Shown here: piece by piece, positions 34,417-45,109 of the stretch
Numbering within the stretch: the stretch's first letter is position 1
Layout: each line of letters begins with the position of its first letter
Assembly (NCBI RefSeq): GCF_000425785.1
Contig: NZ_KE384450.1
Coordinates: forward strand, 156,440 to 220,439
DNA: 64,000 nt
Source: Pseudomonas taiwanensis DSM 21245
GTDB taxonomy: Bacteria > Pseudomonadota > Gammaproteobacteria > Pseudomonadales > Pseudomonadaceae
Direction: 5' to 3'
The notes under the pieces: model-generated
Told to the model about the DNA's origin: nothing
The model's database searches: none
What the model saw: the letters and a program-made list of their open reading frames with translations, nothing else
Translations under genes and position numbers: made by a program

Positions 34417-34667
34417 GCCGCGGTGTTGACCAGGCGGTACACCGCTTCGACCACGTCATTGACGGTACGCACTGCCTTGAAGTCTTCGGCGGCGATTTTC
34501 TTTCCGGTCTGGCGCTTGATGTGGTCGAGCAGGTCGATGGCATCGATGCTGTCGATTTCCAGGTCCTGGTACAGGTTGGCATCGAGGTTGATGCTGGCGG
34601 GGTCGAGCTCGAACAGCTCGACCAGGGCGTCGCGCAGGGTATTGAAGATATCTTCGCGGGTTTGCAT
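34413..34667 (-). CDS. apeF: Acyl carrier protein 2, aryl polyene (ApeF-like)
   Basis: Carrier protein of 84 aa with the phosphopantetheine attachment motif EIDSIDAIDL (Ser40). The segment after it has the basic K-R-Q-T-G-K-K-I that is typical of this subgroup. It is 9 nt downstream of the other ACP gene, the only gap in the operon. It carries either the growing chain or the starter. Confidence 0.9.
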   Translation of the reverse strand: MQTREDIFNTLRDALVELFELDPASINLDANLYQDLEIDSIDAIDLLDHIKRQTGKKIAAEDFKAVRTVNDVVEAVYRLVNTAA

Positions 34668-34676
34668 GGTGCAGTC

Positions 34677-34949
34677 TCAGGCAGCCTTACGGGCAGTGAC
34701 GAACGCGGCCAAGGTGGCGACGTTACGGAAATGGTTGCGGGTGTCCTTGGCATCGGCGTCGATCTTGAAGCCATAGCGCTTCTGCAGTGCCAGGCCCAAT
34801 TCCAGTGCATCCACCGAGTCCAGGCCCAGGCCTTCGCCAAACAGCGGTTGCTGGTCGTCGATGTCCTGCACGCCGATATCTTCAAGGCCGAGGGCGTCGA
34901 TGATCAGTTGCTTGAGGTCACGGTGCAGGTCGTGTTGTGGATCGCTCAT
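34677..34949 (-). CDS. apeE: Acyl carrier protein 1, aryl polyene (ApeE-like)
   Basis: Carrier protein of 90 aa with the motif GLGLDSVDALEL (phosphopantetheine on Ser45). It is more Lys/Asp-rich than the second ACP and clearly diverged from it, so the two likely have separate tasks (starter loading and chain extension). In known systems ApeE receives the activated aryl acid from ApeH. It overlaps the acyltransferase gene by 32 nt. Confidence 0.9.
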   Translation of the reverse strand: MSDPQHDLHRDLKQLIIDALGLEDIGVQDIDDQQPLFGEGLGLDSVDALELGLALQKRYGFKIDADAKDTRNHFRNVATLAAFVTARKAA

Positions 34950-35736
34950 CTGTGGCGAGCTCCTTGAGGTAGTACTGATGCAGGTAGTCGTTCAGCTTGC
35001 GTGATGCTTGAGGCGCCGGCCCCTGTGTGGCGAAGGCCTGAGGGTCGATATCGGCGCCGACCGTGAGGGTGAAGTGCACGCGACGGCTGGGGATGCGGTA
35101 CCAGGGTTCGTTCTTGGTCAGGGTGGTCGGGCTGACCTTGATGGTCACCGGCGTGATGATATTCGCACCCCGCAAGGCAATCGCGGCGGCGCCGCGATGA
35201 AAGGCCGGTACCTGGCCGGGCGGGGTGCGCGTACCTTCCGGGAATATGATCAACGGCTGTCCTTGGCGCAACACGTCCACGGCTTCTTCGAGCATGTCCA
35301 TGCTGCCGTCGTTGCCAATGTACTGGGCCTCGCCGACCGGGCCACGGGTGAATGGGTTGTCGAACAGGCTGTGCTTGACCACGCAATTGGCCTGGCGCAC
35401 CAGGCCGATGAGAAAGACCACATCGATCAGCGACGGGTGGTTGGCGATGATCAGCTGACCAGGGCGGCCCAGGCGTTCGGCGCCAATGACCTGGTAGGTC
35501 AAGACGCCAGCGCCCTTCATGAAGCGAATGAAGTGCCAGAACAGCCAACCGATGGTTTGCCGGGCACGCTGGCGGTGGCGTTCGCGACCGCCCGGCATAC
35601 AGGCCAACAGGGGGAACACCAGCAGCCGCAGGCACAGGCCGCCGAGCCCAAATACGGCAAAGCTCAAGGCGGTGGCCAGCAGGCGCCAGTAGTAGGCATC
35701 GCGGGGGCGGTTCACGGCTGTCGTTGCCAGGTCCAT
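34918..35736 (-). CDS. apeD: PlsC-type acyltransferase, aryl polyene (ApeD-like)
   Basis: Lysophospholipid-type acyltransferase of 272 aa. An N-terminal hydrophobic region (about 20-45) precedes the catalytic N-H-x4-D box, IIANHPSLIDVV, near residue 98, and the substrate box FPEGTRTPPGQ near 185. The ATG at 35736 gives MDLATTAVNRPRD; a longer reading from 35859 lies inside apeC and is rejected. It overlaps apeC by 25 nt. It may esterify the polyene acid to a lipid carrier. Confidence 0.85.
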   Translation of the reverse strand: MDLATTAVNRPRDAYYWRLLATALSFAVFGLGGLCLRLLVFPLLACMPGGRERHRQRARQTIGWLFWHFIRFMKGAGVLTYQVIGAERLGRPGQLIIANHPSLIDVVFLIGLVRQANCVVKHSLFDNPFTRGPVGEAQYIGNDGSMDMLEEAVDVLRQGQPLIIFPEGTRTPPGQVPAFHRGAAAIALRGANIITPVTIKVSPTTLTKNEPWYRIPSRRVHFTLTVGADIDPQAFATQGPAPQASRKLNDYLHQYYLKELATDERSTTRPAP

Positions 35737-36428
35737 ACACGACGCTTCACGGTGTGGGTGACGGTATTCTGGTCGGTCAGCGAAGCACGCAGCCAGCTCA
35801 GGGCATGGGGCAATGCGGTGCCTTGGCCCGCCGGCGTCTGGCCCAGGGTGAGCTGCCATTGTTGGCCGGATGTCAGCAACAGGCCCAGGGCGTAGGAAAA
35901 GGGTACGTCGTCGATCCAGTTGCGGTAGGCCTCGGGTGGTCGCTCTTCGGTGATGATCAGCAGCACGGCCGGGGCGCCCTCGGCCAGCAAGGCCGCAGCT
36001 TCGATCACGCCCTGCTCGAAGCCATCCTGCTCGGCTGCCAGCGCGGTCATCTCGCTGGTTTCACTGCGCATGATCGACCACAGGCCGATCACCGCATTGT
36101 GCACCGACAGGCTGAACTGGGTGGGCGACAGCGGCTGTTGCTCGGCCAGCTCGCTGAGCATCGCGAAGGTCCGTGGGGTTTCTCCATGGCGCGAGACGAA
36201 CACCAGCGGCAGTGCATCGTGGCCCTCGGCCAGCGGCCAGCCGACGGCAAATGCCATGCGGGCCAGCAGGCTCAGGCGACGGCGCTGCATGGCCGGCAAA
36301 AACGAAACATCGGGAGGCGGCCCGTCGCTCTGCGACGGCTGCGTGCCGTGTGCCCAGGCGTGCCAGTCGGCAGGTGTCTGCAACCCTGGGGACCAGGCGC
36401 GCCATTGGCTGATATCGAAGCTGATCAC
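35712..36428 (-). CDS. apeC: Chain-length factor, aryl polyene (ApeC-like)
   Basis: First gene of the operon, 238 aa, of the beta-ketoacyl synthase chain-length-factor type (partial ketosynthase fold). It keeps the N-terminal half of a ketosynthase (for example LVFVSRHGETPRTFAML and T-Q-F-S-L-S-V-H-N-A) but has no active-site Cys in the matching S-x-A-C position. It should pair with ApeO and set chain length. The start is GTG 36428 with only a weak ribosome site, ggcggaaag; this start is less certain than the rest. Confidence 0.82.
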   Translation of the reverse strand: MISFDISQWRAWSPGLQTPADWHAWAHGTQPSQSDGPPPDVSFLPAMQRRRLSLLARMAFAVGWPLAEGHDALPLVFVSRHGETPRTFAMLSELAEQQPLSPTQFSLSVHNAVIGLWSIMRSETSEMTALAAEQDGFEQGVIEAAALLAEGAPAVLLIITEERPPEAYRNWIDDVPFSYALGLLLTSGQQWQLTLGQTPAGQGTALPHALSWLRASLTDQNTVTHTVKRRVWTWQRQP

Positions 36429-36748
36429 GATAGTGTTGACTTTCCGCCCTGAGGAACTTCCTTGTCGAGGGAATCACTCGAAACAACGACCTGACAGGGT
36501 TGGCGCAATCGCCGAGTGGCGCGCATTATCCCGGTGCTGGCGGCGTGTAGCAAATGTTGGTTAGCTGATTGCCATCAGACAATGGGCAGAGGCGATTGCG
36601 TCAAGTCCGACCGCGGGCTTGCGTGATTTCCGATGGACGGTATGAAGAGGTTGTCGGTCGCCGTTCGCTCAAGTTGAGCGAATAGGTGCTGGTCATTGCG
36701 CAGACGCCGCCACATACTCGGGCATTCGTTGATACACGGAGGTCTCTC
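36429..36748. promoter_or_regulatory. Divergent control region between the ape operon and parA
   Basis: This 320-bp spacer has no gene and must hold the ape operon promoter and that of parA. At 36664-36682 lies a perfect inverted repeat, ttcgctcaa-g-ttgagcgaa, which fits a dimeric repressor or activator site. A strong ribosome site, cggagg, precedes parA. No regulator gene of the ape operon is adjacent. Confidence 0.5.
36664..36682. promoter_or_regulatory. Perfect 9-1-9 inverted repeat, possible operator
   Basis: ttcgctcaa, one central g, then ttgagcgaa. It lies 66 nt before the parA start and 236 nt before the apeC start. No terminator-like T-run follows, so an operator is more likely than a terminator. 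Confidence 0.45.
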
Positions 36749-37522
36749 ATGCGGCGCGTGGTGTTCAATCAGAAAGGTGGCGTGGGCAAGTCGAGCATCG
36801 CCTGCAACCTGGCGGCAGTCAGTGCCAGCGAAGGTTACCGGACCCTGTTGATCGACCTGGATGCCCAGGCGAATTCGACTCAGTACCTCACCGGCCTCAC
36901 CGGCGAGGACATTCCCATGGGCATTGCCGACTTCTTCAAGCAGAGCCTGTCCAGCGGCCCGTTCAGCAAGAAGAACAAGGTCGATATCTACGAAACGCCG
37001 TTTGACAACCTTCATGTGGTGACGGCGACGGCCGAACTGGCCGACCTTCAGCCCAAGCTCGAGGCCAAGCACAAGATCAACAAGCTGCGTAAGTTGCTCG
37101 ACGATCTGGACGAGGACTACGAGCGCATCTACATCGATACGCCCCCTGCACTCAATTTTTATGCGGTTTCTGCGCTGATTGCCGCTGATCGCGTGCTTAT
37201 TCCCTTCGATTGCGACAGTTTCTCGCGCCAGGCGCTGTATGGCCTGCTGGCCGAGATCGAAGAGCTCAAGGACGACCACAACGAGGACCTGGTGGTCGAA
37301 GGCATCGTGGTCAATCAGTTCCAGTCCCGCGCCAGCCTGCCTCAGCAGATGCTCGACGAACTGCTGGCCGAGGGTCTTCCGGTGCTACCGGTATATCTGG
37401 GCAGTTCGGTGAAGATGCGCGAATCGCACCATGCCAGCCTGCCGCTGATCCACTTGGAGCCACGGCACAAGCTCACGCAGCAGTTTGTCGAGTTGCATGA
37501 CCTTCTTGAGGAAAATGGGTGA
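36749..37522 (+). CDS. ParA-family ATPase without a ParB partner
   Basis: Deviant Walker A ATPase of 257 aa. KGGVGKSSIACNLA (about residues 9-22) holds the signature lysine; Walker A' is LLIDLDAQANST and Walker B YIDTPPAL. ATG 36749 is 6 nt after ggaggt. Unlike par loci no parB-like gene or parS-like repeat follows; the next gene is trxC on the other strand. Such orphans may position protein machines rather than DNA. Its neighbour is the ape control region, but it is probably a backbone gene. Confidence 0.88.
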   Translation: MRRVVFNQKGGVGKSSIACNLAAVSASEGYRTLLIDLDAQANSTQYLTGLTGEDIPMGIADFFKQSLSSGPFSKKNKVDIYETPFDNLHVVTATAELADLQPKLEAKHKINKLRKLLDDLDEDYERIYIDTPPALNFYAVSALIAADRVLIPFDCDSFSRQALYGLLAEIEELKDDHNEDLVVEGIVVNQFQSRASLPQQMLDELLAEGLPVLPVYLGSSVKMRESHHASLPLIHLEPRHKLTQQFVELHDLLEENG

Positions 37523-37541
37523 TCTGCGACGCCTGCCAGAG

Positions 37542-37709
37542 CGAGCGCCGCCTGCGCGGCGCATCGCGAGCGAGGCTCGCTCCTACAGGCGTACGGCGCG
37601 GTATCGAGTCAAATCAAAAAGGCGGCCGCGCGCGACTGTTACAGGCATCATTGGCCCGAAACAAACGTGGCGAGCTTTGCTCGCGATGCGCCGCGCGGGC
37701 GGCGCTCGA
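37542..37709. repeat. Inverted pair of REP elements (BIME)
   Basis: Two near-identical palindromic units face each other: 37542-37586 (gcgccgcctgcgcggcgcat, then gcgagcgaggctcgctccta) and the reverse form at 37666-37709. The second with its flank also matches 54-114. Between them lies a short spacer. This fits a Pseudomonas BIME and lies between the ends of convergent parA and trxC. Confidence 0.8.
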
Positions 37710-37723
37710 TCTCACAGCCGACC

Positions 37724-38158
37724 CTAAACCCCCTGGCTGCGCAGCCATTCCAGCAGTGTCTGCAGTGGAAACGCCCCGGCCTGGCGGGCGACTTCGCGGC
37801 CGTTCTTGAACAGGATCAGGCTGGGGATCGAGCGGATGCCCAACTGGCCTGCCAGGTTGCGGTTGGCTTCGCTGTCGAGCTTGGCCAGGCGGCAGCGGCC
37901 CTGAAGCTGGCGAGCGGCCTGTTCGAAGGTGGGGGCGAAGGATTTGCAGGGGCCGCACCAGTCCGCCCAGACGTCCAGCAGCAGTGGCAAGTCGCCTTTG
38001 ATCTGGCTGGCATAGCTGCTTTCGGTGAGCGCGAAGGGTTTGCTCAGCAGCACGTCCTGTTTGCAACGCCCGCATTTGGGCGCGTCGCCCAGGCGGGCGG
38101 CGGGCAGGCGGTTGAGGCCGTTGCAGTGGGGGCAGGGGATCAGCAGCGGGTCGGACAT
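37724..38158 (-). CDS. trxC: Thioredoxin 2
   Basis: Zinc-binding thioredoxin of 144 aa. The N-terminal zinc ribbon has Cys9, Cys12, Cys29 and Cys32 (CPHC and CGRC); the thioredoxin fold has the active site WCGPC (Cys68, Cys71) and the cis-proline loop IRSIPSLILF. In the family it reduces protein disulfides in the cytoplasm and is often raised by oxidative stress. It starts 47 nt from the end of selO on the same strand, so the two may be co-transcribed. Confidence 0.94.
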   Translation of the reverse strand: MSDPLLIPCPHCNGLNRLPAARLGDAPKCGRCKQDVLLSKPFALTESSYASQIKGDLPLLLDVWADWCGPCKSFAPTFEQAARQLQGRCRLAKLDSEANRNLAGQLGIRSIPSLILFKNGREVARQAGAFPLQTLLEWLRSQGV

Positions 38159-38205
38159 GAGGGCTCCTTGGGTGTTTGTTCTGGCCTTGTCGCCGGCCGT
38201 GTGAA

Positions 38206-39666
38206 TCAGGACGAGCAGCTGATTTCCAGGTGCTTGCCCCACTCAGGTGGCCGTTCGGCATAGGCCTGCATGCCGGGTTGTTCGTCGAACGGCCGGCTCA
38301 GCACCAGGTGCAGTCGCCTCACTTCACTGTAATCCCCCGCCTCGGCCGCTTCGATAGCTTTCTGCGCCAAATAGTTACGCAGCACATACAGCGGGTTCAC
38401 CGCATGCATGCGTTCACGCCGTCCGTCGGCATTACCGGCTTCCCGTTGGCAGCGCGCCAGGTAGTCCACGCCCCAGGCATCGAAGCCGGCCAGGTCGACG
38501 AAATCGTCGCGCACCGCCTTCAAGGCATCGGCCACCGGTTGCTCGCCCAGCCTGCGGAAGAACAGGTTGTAGTCCACGCCACCGCTTTGCATACGCTGCA
38601 GCAGTCGTTCGACCAGCGCCAGGTCGTCATCCTCGGCAGTGGTCAGGCCCAGGCGCCGCCGCATCAGGTCCAGGTAATGTGCCTGGTACAACGGCAGGAA
38701 CAATTCCAGCGCTTGTTTGAGCGGTTCCACCTCGATCACCGTGGTCAAGGCCTGGGCCAGCGCGCTGAGGTTCCAATGGGCGATAGGTACCTGGTTGCTG
38801 TAGCTGTAGCGGCCACGGTCATCGGAGTGGTTGCAGATGAAGTTGGCGTCGAAGTCGTCGAGGAAGGCGTAAGGGCCAAAGTCGAAGGTGATGCCGAGGA
38901 TCGACATGTTGTCGGTGTTCATCACCCCGTGACAGAAGCCATAGGCCTGCCAGCGGGCGATCAGTTCGGCATTGCGCTCGACGATGGTACGGAACATCGC
39001 AAGGTAAGGCTGTTCGGCCTCGCGGCACTCGGGGTAGTGCTGTTCCAGTACATGGTCGAGGAGTATGCGCTGCTGCTCGGGTTGGCGGGTGTAGTAAAAG
39101 TACTCGAAATGACCAAAGCGAACGTGGCTTGGCGCCAGACGCATCAGCATGGCGGCGCTTTCGCGGGTTTCGCGCCACACTGGAGTGGTCGAACCTACCA
39201 CGCACAAGGCTCGGCTGCTGGGAATGCCGAGGGCGTGCAGGGCCTCGGAGGCGAGGAACTCGCGGATCGACGAGCGCAACACGGCGCGGCCGTCGCCCAT
39301 GCGCGAGTACGGCGTCTGGCCGGCACCCTTGAGGTGCAGGTCCCAGTGCTCGCCGGCATCGTTCAGTACCTCGGCCAACAGCAGGCCGCGGCCATCGCCC
39401 AGGCGCGGATTGTAGGAGCCGAACTGGTGGCCTGAATACACCATCGCTCGCGGGTCGGCTTCTTCCCACAGCTTGTGACCGCTGAACAGCTCGGCGAACA
39501 GCGGGGATTGGGCCTCTGTTGGGTCGAGGTCGAGCAGTGCCATGGCCGACTCGCTCGCCACTACCAGGCGCGGCTCGGCGATGGGCTCGGGCAGTACCTG
39601 GGTGGAGAACGCATCGCCCAGGCGGGCGAAGCGGTTGTCGAAGCTGAGTTGGTCGAGGGTTTTCAC
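38206..39666 (-). CDS. selO: SelO/YdiU protein adenylyltransferase
   Basis: Pseudokinase that transfers AMP from ATP to Ser/Thr/Tyr of redox-active target proteins. The 486-aa size is normal. Key parts: GDGRAVLRSSIREFLASEAL (about 115-135) with the nucleotide-binding region, and NTDNMSILGITFDFGPYAFLD with the metal-binding Asn and Asp. It ends in C-S-S, the place where animal SelO carries selenocysteine. trxC follows 47 nt downstream on the same strand, which fits redox control. In E. coli SelO modifies thiol-redox proteins. Confidence 0.94.
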   Translation of the reverse strand: MKTLDQLSFDNRFARLGDAFSTQVLPEPIAEPRLVVASESAMALLDLDPTEAQSPLFAELFSGHKLWEEADPRAMVYSGHQFGSYNPRLGDGRGLLLAEVLNDAGEHWDLHLKGAGQTPYSRMGDGRAVLRSSIREFLASEALHALGIPSSRALCVVGSTTPVWRETRESAAMLMRLAPSHVRFGHFEYFYYTRQPEQQRILLDHVLEQHYPECREAEQPYLAMFRTIVERNAELIARWQAYGFCHGVMNTDNMSILGITFDFGPYAFLDDFDANFICNHSDDRGRYSYSNQVPIAHWNLSALAQALTTVIEVEPLKQALELFLPLYQAHYLDLMRRRLGLTTAEDDDLALVERLLQRMQSGGVDYNLFFRRLGEQPVADALKAVRDDFVDLAGFDAWGVDYLARCQREAGNADGRRERMHAVNPLYVLRNYLAQKAIEAAEAGDYSEVRRLHLVLSRPFDEQPGMQAYAERPPEWGKHLEISCSS

Positions 39667-39691
39667 GGGCGGCTCCTGAGTGGGGTGCCTG

Positions 39692-39785
39692 GGGCCGCTT
39701 CACGGCCCAATCGCTGGCGAGCCTGCTCCCCACAGGGCAGTTGCAGGAGCGGGATCGCCTGTGATCGAGGGCATCGCCCTCGCAG
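39692..39785. repeat. REP-like palindromes between selO and the channel gene
   Basis: The spacer holds ggccgcttcacggcc and gagggcatcgccctcg hairpins and a cctgctccccacagggcag hairpin, a Pseudomonas-type repetitive spacer. No gene. Confidence 0.5.
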
Positions 39786-39818
39786 GGATTGTGCACAGCA
39801 TAAAGGATTCGAACCCAC

Positions 39819-43127
<3,309 letters not shown>

Positions 43128-43163
43128 AGGCAGACTACATTGTGGATCGGGCAGAATCGGAGT

Positions 43164-44906
43164 TTAGAGGAACAAGCCCGGGCCGGGTCGGGTTCCTTCG
43201 GGGAATCTGACGCCGACTTTCTGGACATTGTTCCCGTCCATGGTCGCGACGGTCCAGATGGTGCCATGCCATTCGACCTGGTCGCCTACTACTGGAGCGC
43301 CTCCGACCTTCTGTCGGATGAACTGCGCCAGTGGCATTTTTGCGTCGAGACCATCGAGTTTCAGGCCGTAAAGCGCCGCCACCGCACCCAGTTCGGCATC
43401 GCCTTCGAGGACGAAGTCGCCGAAGAAGCGCAGGTCGAGGCCGCGCTGCGGCGCCTGGCTGAACAATTTGCCCAGGGCTGGAAGGTTATGTTCATGGCCA
43501 ATCACGCAGAGCATGTCGCCGACTTCCAGCACGGTGCTCCCGGAGGGGTGCAGCAACTGCTCGCCCCTGAACAATGCGGCGATGCGCGTGCCTTCGGGCA
43601 TCTTCAGCTCACGCAGGGCGGCGCCGATGCACCATTTCTCGGCGCCCAGGCGATAGACGAACAACTCCCACTCGCTGGTGAGGTGCACCTCCAGTGCGGA
43701 GCGGGAAATCGGCGCAGGGTCTGGCGGTACGGTGACCTTGAGCAGCTTGGCCATCCACGGCAGGCTGGTGCCTTGGACCAGCAGCGACACCAGGACGATG
43801 AAGAAGGCCAGGTTGAAGAACAGCTGGGCGTCCGGCAAGCCCGCCATGAGCGGAAACACCGCCAGGATGATGGGTACCGCGCCGCGCAGGCCGACCCACG
43901 AGATGAAGGCCTTCTCGCGGCCATGGAAGGCCTTGAATGGCAGCAGGCTGGCCACTACCGAAAGCGGGCGGGCCACCAGGATCATCCACAGCGCAAGGCC
44001 AAGTGCAGGCAGGGCGATGGGGAGCAGGTCATGAGGGGTTACCAGCAGGCCCAGGACCAGGAACATGCCGATCTGCGCCAGCCAGGCCATGCCGTCGAGC
44101 ATGTGCAGAATGCCGTGGCGGCTGCGAATGGGTTTGTTGCCCAGCACCAGGCCGCACAGGTAGACGGCGAGGAAGCCGCTGCCATGCAGGGCGTTGGTCA
44201 GCGAGAACACCACCAGGCCGCCTGCCACCACGAGGATCGGGTACAGGCCACCGGCCAGGTTGATGCGGTTGACCAGTTGCAGCATCAGCCAGCCACCGCC
44301 CAGGCCCAGCAGGCCACCGATACCGAACTCGCGGATCAGGTGGGTCAGCAGGCTCCAGTGCAGGCCAGTCTGGCCGCTGGCGATCATGTCGATCAGGGTG
44401 ACGGTGAGAAACACCGCCATGGGGTCGTTGCTGCCCGACTCGATCTCCAGCGTCGCCGTCACCCGCTCGTTCAGGCCCTTGCCGCCCAGCAGCGAGAACA
44501 CCGCCGCGGCGTCTGTGGAGCCAACGATGGCGCCGATCAGCAGGCCCTGGATCAGGTTCAGGTCGAACAGCCAGGCAGCGACCATGCCCGTCAGGCCGGT
44601 GGTGATCAGCACGCCGACGGTGGCCAGCGACAGGGCCGGCCACAGGGCTACGCGGAAGCTCGCCACCCGTGTACGCAGGCCGCCATCGAGCAGGATCACG
44701 GCCAATGCCAGGTTACCCACCAGGTAGGCGGTCGGGTAGTTGTTGAAGATGATGCCGCCACCGTCCACGCCCGCGACCATGCCGACGGCGAGGATGATGA
44801 CCAGGATGGGGATGCCCAGGCGCGAAGATAGCGAGCTGACCAGAATACTTGCGCCCACCAGCAATGCGCCGATCAGGAACAGGCTGTTGATGGTGCTTGC
44901 ATCCAA
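43164..44906 (-). CDS. nhaP2: NhaP2/CvrA-type cation/proton antiporter
   Basis: Monovalent cation/proton antiporter of 580 aa (K+ or Na+ for H+). About 12-13 helices form the CPA1 core, with the ion-site stretch GSTDAAAVFSLL near residue 150 and the ESGSNDPMAVFL motif near 180. From about residue 400 comes a cytoplasmic TrkA-C (RCK-C) domain and a CorC/HlyC-type domain at the end. TrkA-C favours K+ export. It lies just upstream of mscK on the same strand, a plausible ion and turgor control unit. Confidence 0.9.
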   Translation of the reverse strand: MDASTINSLFLIGALLVGASILVSSLSSRLGIPILVIILAVGMVAGVDGGGIIFNNYPTAYLVGNLALAVILLDGGLRTRVASFRVALWPALSLATVGVLITTGLTGMVAAWLFDLNLIQGLLIGAIVGSTDAAAVFSLLGGKGLNERVTATLEIESGSNDPMAVFLTVTLIDMIASGQTGLHWSLLTHLIREFGIGGLLGLGGGWLMLQLVNRINLAGGLYPILVVAGGLVVFSLTNALHGSGFLAVYLCGLVLGNKPIRSRHGILHMLDGMAWLAQIGMFLVLGLLVTPHDLLPIALPALGLALWMILVARPLSVVASLLPFKAFHGREKAFISWVGLRGAVPIILAVFPLMAGLPDAQLFFNLAFFIVLVSLLVQGTSLPWMAKLLKVTVPPDPAPISRSALEVHLTSEWELFVYRLGAEKWCIGAALRELKMPEGTRIAALFRGEQLLHPSGSTVLEVGDMLCVIGHEHNLPALGKLFSQAPQRGLDLRFFGDFVLEGDAELGAVAALYGLKLDGLDAKMPLAQFIRQKVGGAPVVGDQVEWHGTIWTVATMDGNNVQKVGVRFPEGTRPGPGLFL

Positions 44907-45025
44907 AGGCAGGTACTCCGGGACATCGCGAGAGAAGGGACTTGCGAGAATGAACTAGCAGGTCGCGTGCCAACTGATTCTAACCTGATGAATTAGCAGG
45001 CTGTAAAGCGTTTCCGCAGATGAAA

Positions 45026-45051
45026 AAAAGGCACCGCGCAGGGTGCCTTTT
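45026..45051 (-). terminator. Rho-independent terminator after betA
   Basis: On the minus strand the stem aaaaggcacc / ggtgcctttt has a 6-nt loop (ctgcgc) and a T-run after it. It lies 58 nt past the betA stop. Confidence 0.85.
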
Positions 45052-45072
45052 CTGGTGTTGCAGGGGTGGGCT

Positions 45073-45096
45073 CTTTCGCGGGTTCACCCGCGAAGA
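45073..45096. repeat. P. putida-type REP hairpin after betA
   Basis: ctttcgcgggt-tc-acccgcgaag is followed by aggccgggg. This is the familiar REP form of the P. putida group (cgcggg ... cccgcg ... gaggccgg), just downstream of betA. Confidence 0.75.
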
Positions 45097-45109
45097 GGCC
45101 GGGGCAGGT

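Noticed and set aside
33875..34885. N-terminal extension of the apeH-apeI gene
   Set aside because: It would overlap apeG and the ACP genes in full, and the ATG at 33874 has the ATGA overlap and a family-like start.
21427..36748. The pigment operon as a genomic island with integrase or tRNA attachment
   Set aside because: No tRNA, integrase, IS or direct repeats were seen at either flank, though it may still be horizontally gained.
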